A DNA stretch of 64,000 bases from Shewanella algae (GTDB taxonomy: Bacteria; Pseudomonadota; Gammaproteobacteria; Enterobacterales; Shewanellaceae), in contig NZ_CP068230.1 of NCBI RefSeq assembly GCF_009183365.2, forward strand, positions 1,269,001-1,333,000. The letters run 5' to 3'. This document shows positions 59,912-64,000 of this stretch, in pieces. Position numbers and translations under genes: made by a program. Each line of letters begins with the position of its first letter. The first letter of the stretch is position 1. The notes beneath the pieces are model-generated. The model did no database searches. It was not told where the DNA came from and was given only the letters and a program-made list of their open reading frames with translations.

Positions 59912-62176
59912 ATGGGACTGGAGAAGTTGCTGTATCTGCAAGGGATAGGGGACGGCTTCAGCGACAGCTATGGGCGTTTTTGCCCTACATCGGCCGGCAC
60001 ACGCAAACAGATCCTCAGCGCCATGTGTGGCCCTATACCCGAAGAGGCGAGCGAGCTTTGGATTGAGCGGCGGGTCTATCAGCTCGATGCCGAACCCTGG
60101 CAGCAGCTGTTGCCTTCATTTCAGTGGTGCTATCTCGACAGCCTCGGTCTGAGGTTCAGACTCGAGGCGCAGTCTTTGCCATCCAAGGCGCTGCAGCTGA
60201 CGCTGACGAGTGAACTGGGTGAGGAGTTTGTTGTCAGCTTTTCAGCGGCAGACTGCCCGGTGCGCGGCGATTATCGTATCGGTGAGCGCTGCTATCTTGA
60301 GCTCGAGCTTAAACTGGACGAGGTTTCCGGCAACTGTGGCATCGCCCCCGGACTTGGCTACCACAGGGTGTCTTTATCTATCATCGAGCGTGAGGGCGAT
60401 GATAGGCTGCTTGCTGCGGGCACCTTGATGGTGGCGCCAAGGCAGTCCTTCCAAGGCGTACTGCAAAAAAACACGGCGCGGCAAACCGAGCCTCATCGCA
60501 GGCCCTGGGGCGTCAGCGTGCAGCTGTTTTCGCTCTGGCAGGAGGATACCCCCGGCCCTGAGGCAATGGGCGACTTTGGAGCCTTACTGAAGCTGATAAC
60601 CCAACTGGCCCCCAAGGGGCTGGACTTTATCCTGCTCAATCCCCTGCATGCGCTGGCGCTCACCGAGGATGCCTCCCCAAGTCCCTACAGCCCAATAGAC
60701 AGACGCCGCCTGCACCCCTTGTATATCTCGCCGCCGCTCTGCGCCGAAGGGACTGCACCAATCTGTGATGCTGAATCTTTTGCCGAGCAAACGGCCTTCA
60801 GCCCCTGGCTGGACTATGCCGCTGTCAGCCGTGATAAGTGTGCCCGCCTCAAAGCAATGTGGCTGCGTTTCAACGCTTTGCCCAAGGATGCTCCCAGGCG
60901 CCTGGGCTACGAAGGCTTTGTGCGCCGGGAGGGACTGGCGCTGCAGCACTATGCCCGGGAGCAGGCAAGTTTCGCCACAGGGGATTGGCCCACAGATGCC
61001 GGCTTTTATCTCTATCTGCAGTTTGTTGCCGAAGAGCAGTTGGCATTGTGCCAATCCCGCGCCATAGAAGCCGGCATGAGTATCGGCCTTATCCGGGATC
61101 TGGCTGTCGGCACAGTTGGCAGCGGCACTGAGGTGAGTCAGCATCAGAGTCAGTTTTGCCAAGGTGCCAGCATAGGGGCGCCGCCGGATGCCTTTGCGCC
61201 CCAGGGGCAGAACTGGGGGCTGACGCCTCTGGATCCCGTCGGTCTCAAGCAGGCGGATTTTAGTCACTTTATTGAGTTGCTTCGCACCAACATGCGCCAC
61301 TGTGGTGCCATTCGGATAGATCACGTGATGTCGCTGTTTCGTCTCTGGTGGTGGCCGGCCGAGGCCGAAAACGAGATTGAAACTGCAGCCGAAACTGAGT
61401 CTGGCGAGCCTGAAGGCGCCTATGTCTATTACCCCTTCGATACCCTGCTGGCGATTTTATTGCTGGAGAGCCAGCGTGCCCGTTGCCTGGTGATTGGCGA
61501 AGACCTTGGGCTGGTGCCACCCCAAATCGTAGCGCCACTTAAGCTTGGCGGGCTGTACTCCAATGAGCTGTTCTATTTTTGCCGTGAGCAGCAGGATTTC
61601 CCTGAGTTTGGTGGATTTCGGCCGCCAAATGACTACAAGCCAAACGCCATCATGATGCTGAGCAACCATGATGTAGCGCCGCTCAAAGCCTGGCTGGAAG
61701 AAGAAGATCTCAGGCTCAGGCGGGAACTTGGCCTGCAGGGTGCTGAACAATACGCAAGGGAAAGCGATGACCGCCGCAGGGATATTCAGGCTCTTGAAGT
61801 TTGGCTATCGCGCTTTTATCCCTTTGATAACAAAATAAAAGCTGCACTTGCGCCGGACTCTGTCACCTATACCCACAACTTGATCCATAACCTCGCCGTC
61901 ACGGTCGCCTCGGGGCGCAGTGCGCTTTTCAGCCTGCCGCTGACAGATCTGCTCGGCGATAAGGTGGCAGTCAATATCCCGGGCACCAGCGCTGAGTATC
62001 CCAACTGGCGCCGACGTTATTCGTTGGCCGTGGAAAGGCTCAATGATTCCGAGCTGCTGCAAACCCTGCTCAGGGATATCCGCCGGGTGCGCGAGCAAAG
62101 TGGCAGCGCTGAGCCGGAGCGGCTGCGAGCTCAATCAACAGGAGATGCAGATGAAACAGCAAATCGTCGCCAATGA
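59912..62176 (+). CDS. malQ: 4-alpha-glucanotransferase (amylomaltase)
   Basis: A 754-aa GH77 enzyme that transfers alpha-1,4-glucan segments between malto-oligosaccharides. It has an N-terminal module (to about 200), then the GH77 barrel: [55 protein letters not shown] with the nucleophile Asp, [15 protein letters not shown] with the acid/base Glu, and [15 protein letters not shown] with the transition-state Asp. It starts at ATG 59912 ([13 protein letters not shown]) with GGAG 7 bases ahead. It overlaps glgB by 26 bases, so the two are coupled in the glycogen set. Confidence 0.93.
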   Translation: MGLEKLLYLQGIGDGFSDSYGRFCPTSAGTRKQILSAMCGPIPEEASELWIERRVYQLDAEPWQQLLPSFQWCYLDSLGLRFRLEAQSLPSKALQLTLTSELGEEFVVSFSAADCPVRGDYRIGERCYLELELKLDEVSGNCGIAPGLGYHRVSLSIIEREGDDRLLAAGTLMVAPRQSFQGVLQKNTARQTEPHRRPWGVSVQLFSLWQEDTPGPEAMGDFGALLKLITQLAPKGLDFILLNPLHALALTEDASPSPYSPIDRRRLHPLYISPPLCAEGTAPICDAESFAEQTAFSPWLDYAAVSRDKCARLKAMWLRFNALPKDAPRRLGYEGFVRREGLALQHYAREQASFATGDWPTDAGFYLYLQFVAEEQLALCQSRAIEAGMSIGLIRDLAVGTVGSGTEVSQHQSQFCQGASIGAPPDAFAPQGQNWGLTPLDPVGLKQADFSHFIELLRTNMRHCGAIRIDHVMSLFRLWWWPAEAENEIETAAETESGEPEGAYVYYPFDTLLAILLLESQRARCLVIGEDLGLVPPQIVAPLKLGGLYSNELFYFCREQQDFPEFGGFRPPNDYKPNAIMMLSNHDVAPLKAWLEEEDLRLRRELGLQGAEQYARESDDRRRDIQALEVWLSRFYPFDNKIKAALAPDSVTYTHNLIHNLAVTVASGRSALFSLPLTDLLGDKVAVNIPGTSAEYPNWRRRYSLAVERLNDSELLQTLLRDIRRVREQSGSAEPERLRAQSTGDADETANRRQ

Positions 62177-64000
62177 ACCCGCGCCGCACTTTAGTGAGCC
62201 AATGCAGGAAAGGCTGGTCCCGGAACTGGACTTTGCCGCCGCCTGCGCTTTGGCCGAAGGGCGCCATGGCGATCCCTTCGCCTGGCTCGGAATGCATCTG
62301 GTCGAGCAAAATGGCCGCAGCCGCTTGTTACTGCGCGCCGTGTTGCCCGGCGCCGCCGTCGTCGAGGTGCTGGACGCGAAAACCGGCCGTAAGGTGGCCG
62401 AGCTTACCCCTGTCGTTGGCGCCGAGCCCCTGTTCAGTGGCTTTATGGGGCGCAGGGTCAAACCCTTCGACTATAGGCTCCGCATCAGCTATCCCCAGGC
62501 CGAGCTGGTGCTGGACGACCCTTACCGCTTTGATGCTTCGCTCGATGAACAGGCATGTTTTCTCTTCAATGAAGGCAGTCTGCTGAAGGGCTGGCAGTTG
62601 CTCGGTGCCAATTGGCTCGAGTGCCAGGGCGTAAAAGGTGTGCGTTTTTGTGTTTGGGCTCCCAATGCCAAAAGTGTGTCTTTGCTGGGGGATTTTAATC
62701 ATTGGGACAGACGTCGCCACAGTATGCGCCGCCACCCGGCCTCAGGTCTTTGGGAGCTGTTTTTGCCGCAAGTCCAGGGCGGTGAGCACTATAAATTTTT
62801 GCTGCAAACCCAGGATGGCAGCTGGCTGGAAAAGGCCGACCCCTGCGCCAGACAGATGCAAGGTGCGCCCCACAACGCCTCGATAGTGCCGATGGCGGAC
62901 AGTGATTGGCAATGGCAGGACAGTGATTGGATGGCCGCCAGGGCGCAAAGCGCCTGGCACCGACAGGCGGTCAGTATCTATGAGCTGCATCTGGGGTCCT
63001 GGCGGCGTAACGGCGAAGGCGGTTTTCTCAGCTACGCAGAGGTGGCCGAACTCTTGGTGCCTTACCTGCAATCTCACGGCTTTACCCATGTGGAATTTAT
63101 GCCGCTGAGTGAATACCCCTTCGACGGTTCCTGGGGCTATCAACCCGTGGGGCTGTATGCTCCCAGTCACAGGTTTGGCGATCCCGAGGGGCTTAAACTG
63201 CTGGTGGATGCCTGCCACAGGGCGGGTATTGGTGTGCTGCTCGACTGGGTGGCGGCGCACTTTCCTTCCGACCCCCACGGCCTGGCGCATTTTGATGGCA
63301 CTTGCTTGTATGAACATGAAGATCCCCGCCGTGGCCGTCATCCCGACTGGGACACCTTGATCTACAACTATGGCCGCAAAGAGGTGCAGAGTTTTCTGCT
63401 CAGTAATGCCTGCTATTGGCTGGAGGAGTTTCACTTCGATGGCCTGCGCCTCGATGCCGTGTCCTCCATGCTCTATCTGGATTACAGCCGCGAAGAGGGC
63501 CAGTGGCAGGCCAACGAATATGGCGGCCGTGAGAATTTGGAAGCGATAGCCTTTTTGCAGCAGCTAAATACGCGTCTCTACCATGAGTACCCTGGGATCA
63601 TCATGATTGCCGAAGAGTCCACCGCCTGGGATGGTGTTAGCCGGGATGTCGCTGCCGGCGGCCTGGGGTTCGGCTTCAAATGGAATATGGGCTGGATGCA
63701 CGACACCTTGGATTATCTCACCAAGGAGCCGGTACATCGCAGCTATCACCACGGGCAACTGACTTTTTCCCTCATCTATGCCTATACCGAGCAGTTTATT
63801 TTGTCGCTGAGTCACGATGAAGTGGTGCATGGCAAGCGCGCCTTGTTGGAGAAGATCCCCGGCGATGACTGGCAGAAGTATGCCACGCTGCGGGCGTTTT
63901 ACGGTTTTATGTGGGCTCACCCGGGGAAAAAGCTGCTGTTTATGGGCGGCGAGTTTGGCCAGCGACGCGAATGGCAACATGACTTCAGCCTCGACTGGCA
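62151..64000 (+). CDS. glgB: 1,4-alpha-glucan branching enzyme (partial, 3' end outside)
   Basis: About 616 codons run to the window edge without a stop. The N-terminal modules include [25 protein letters not shown] (CBM48-like) before the GH13 barrel: [61 protein letters not shown] with the nucleophile Asp, [16 protein letters not shown] with the acid/base Glu, and [13 protein letters not shown]. coli GlgB is about 728 aa, so about 110 codons are missing. Start ATG at 62151 with GGAGATGCAG just ahead; another in-frame ATG is at 62202. It overlaps malQ by 26 bases. Confidence 0.94.
   Translation, partial: MKQQIVANEPAPHFSEPMQERLVPELDFAAACALAEGRHGDPFAWLGMHLVEQNGRSRLLLRAVLPGAAVVEVLDAKTGRKVAELTPVVGAEPLFSGFMGRRVKPFDYRLRISYPQAELVLDDPYRFDASLDEQACFLFNEGSLLKGWQLLGANWLECQGVKGVRFCVWAPNAKSVSLLGDFNHWDRRRHSMRRHPASGLWELFLPQVQGGEHYKFLLQTQDGSWLEKADPCARQMQGAPHNASIVPMADSDWQWQDSDWMAARAQSAWHRQAVSIYELHLGSWRRNGEGGFLSYAEVAELLVPYLQSHGFTHVEFMPLSEYPFDGSWGYQPVGLYAPSHRFGDPEGLKLLVDACHRAGIGVLLDWVAAHFPSDPHGLAHFDGTCLYEHEDPRRGRHPDWDTLIYNYGRKEVQSFLLSNACYWLEEFHFDGLRLDAVSSMLYLDYSREEGQWQANEYGGRENLEAIAFLQQLNTRLYHEYPGIIMIAEESTAWDGVSRDVAAGGLGFGFKWNMGWMHDTLDYLTKEPVHRSYHHGQLTFSLIYAYTEQFILSLSHDEVVHGKRALLEKIPGDDWQKYATLRAFYGFMWAHPGKKLLFMGGEFGQRREWQHDFSLDW

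Overview
The window looks like a chromosomal segment of a Shewanella-type gammaproteobacterium. The basis is gene content and order recognised from family knowledge (no search was run): a deo nucleoside operon beside serB-radA, a complete TMAO respiration cluster of the torECAD type with torR, torT and torS, ablAB osmolyte genes, and a malQ-glgB glycogen start. Most of it is ordinary, moderately GC-rich, densely coding DNA. The species is not determined.

Layout. 1-8.4 kb: 3' end of prfC, a TatD-type nuclease, nupC, a Tsx-like nucleoside channel, then deoC-deoA-deoB-deoD. Together these take up nucleosides through the outer and inner membranes and degrade them to sugar phosphates. 8.5-16 kb: ytjB/serB divergent pair, an alpha/beta hydrolase, a large PilZ protein, radA, a small PilZ protein. 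16-25.8 kb: torR, torT, torS, then torD, torA, torC and torE on the minus strand. A 20-bp TorR-type double box lies upstream of torE and a 17/20 copy lies upstream of torR. 26-29.4 kb: an NCS2 purine permease, two FimT-like pseudopilins and glnB.

29.5-36.2 kb is an accessory island between glnB and an rRNA methyltransferase gene. It is flanked by a 17-bp inverted repeat. It holds a tandem duplication (about 1.8 and 1.95 kb) of an AT-rich hypothetical gene plus a Y1/REP-type transposase. It also holds a WYL-domain regulator of the BrxR/CapW kind, divergent from two very small genes whose promoter carries a perfect inverted repeat between -35 and -10. About 1 kb of non-coding repeat mosaic follows. 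This WYL/micro-ORF module is the best candidate for something undescribed.

36.3-53.5 kb: rRNA m5C methyltransferase, two glutathione transferases with a divergent TetR regulator, a DUF2461 protein, a Fur-box-controlled TonB receptor, a PhnA-like protein, a MarR regulator, a SHOCT lipoprotein, a five-gene minus-strand operon (PEBP, royal-jelly-like, VOC, betaine-binding-like, RidA), a Crp/Fnr-like regulator, YgjV, two zinc-ribbon proteins and NDH-2. 53.8-64 kb: an iron alcohol dehydrogenase, the operon ablA-symporter-ablB (N-epsilon-acetyl-beta-lysine osmolyte) with a divergent MarR gene and a shared palindromic operator, then malQ and the first part of glgB, which runs off the window.
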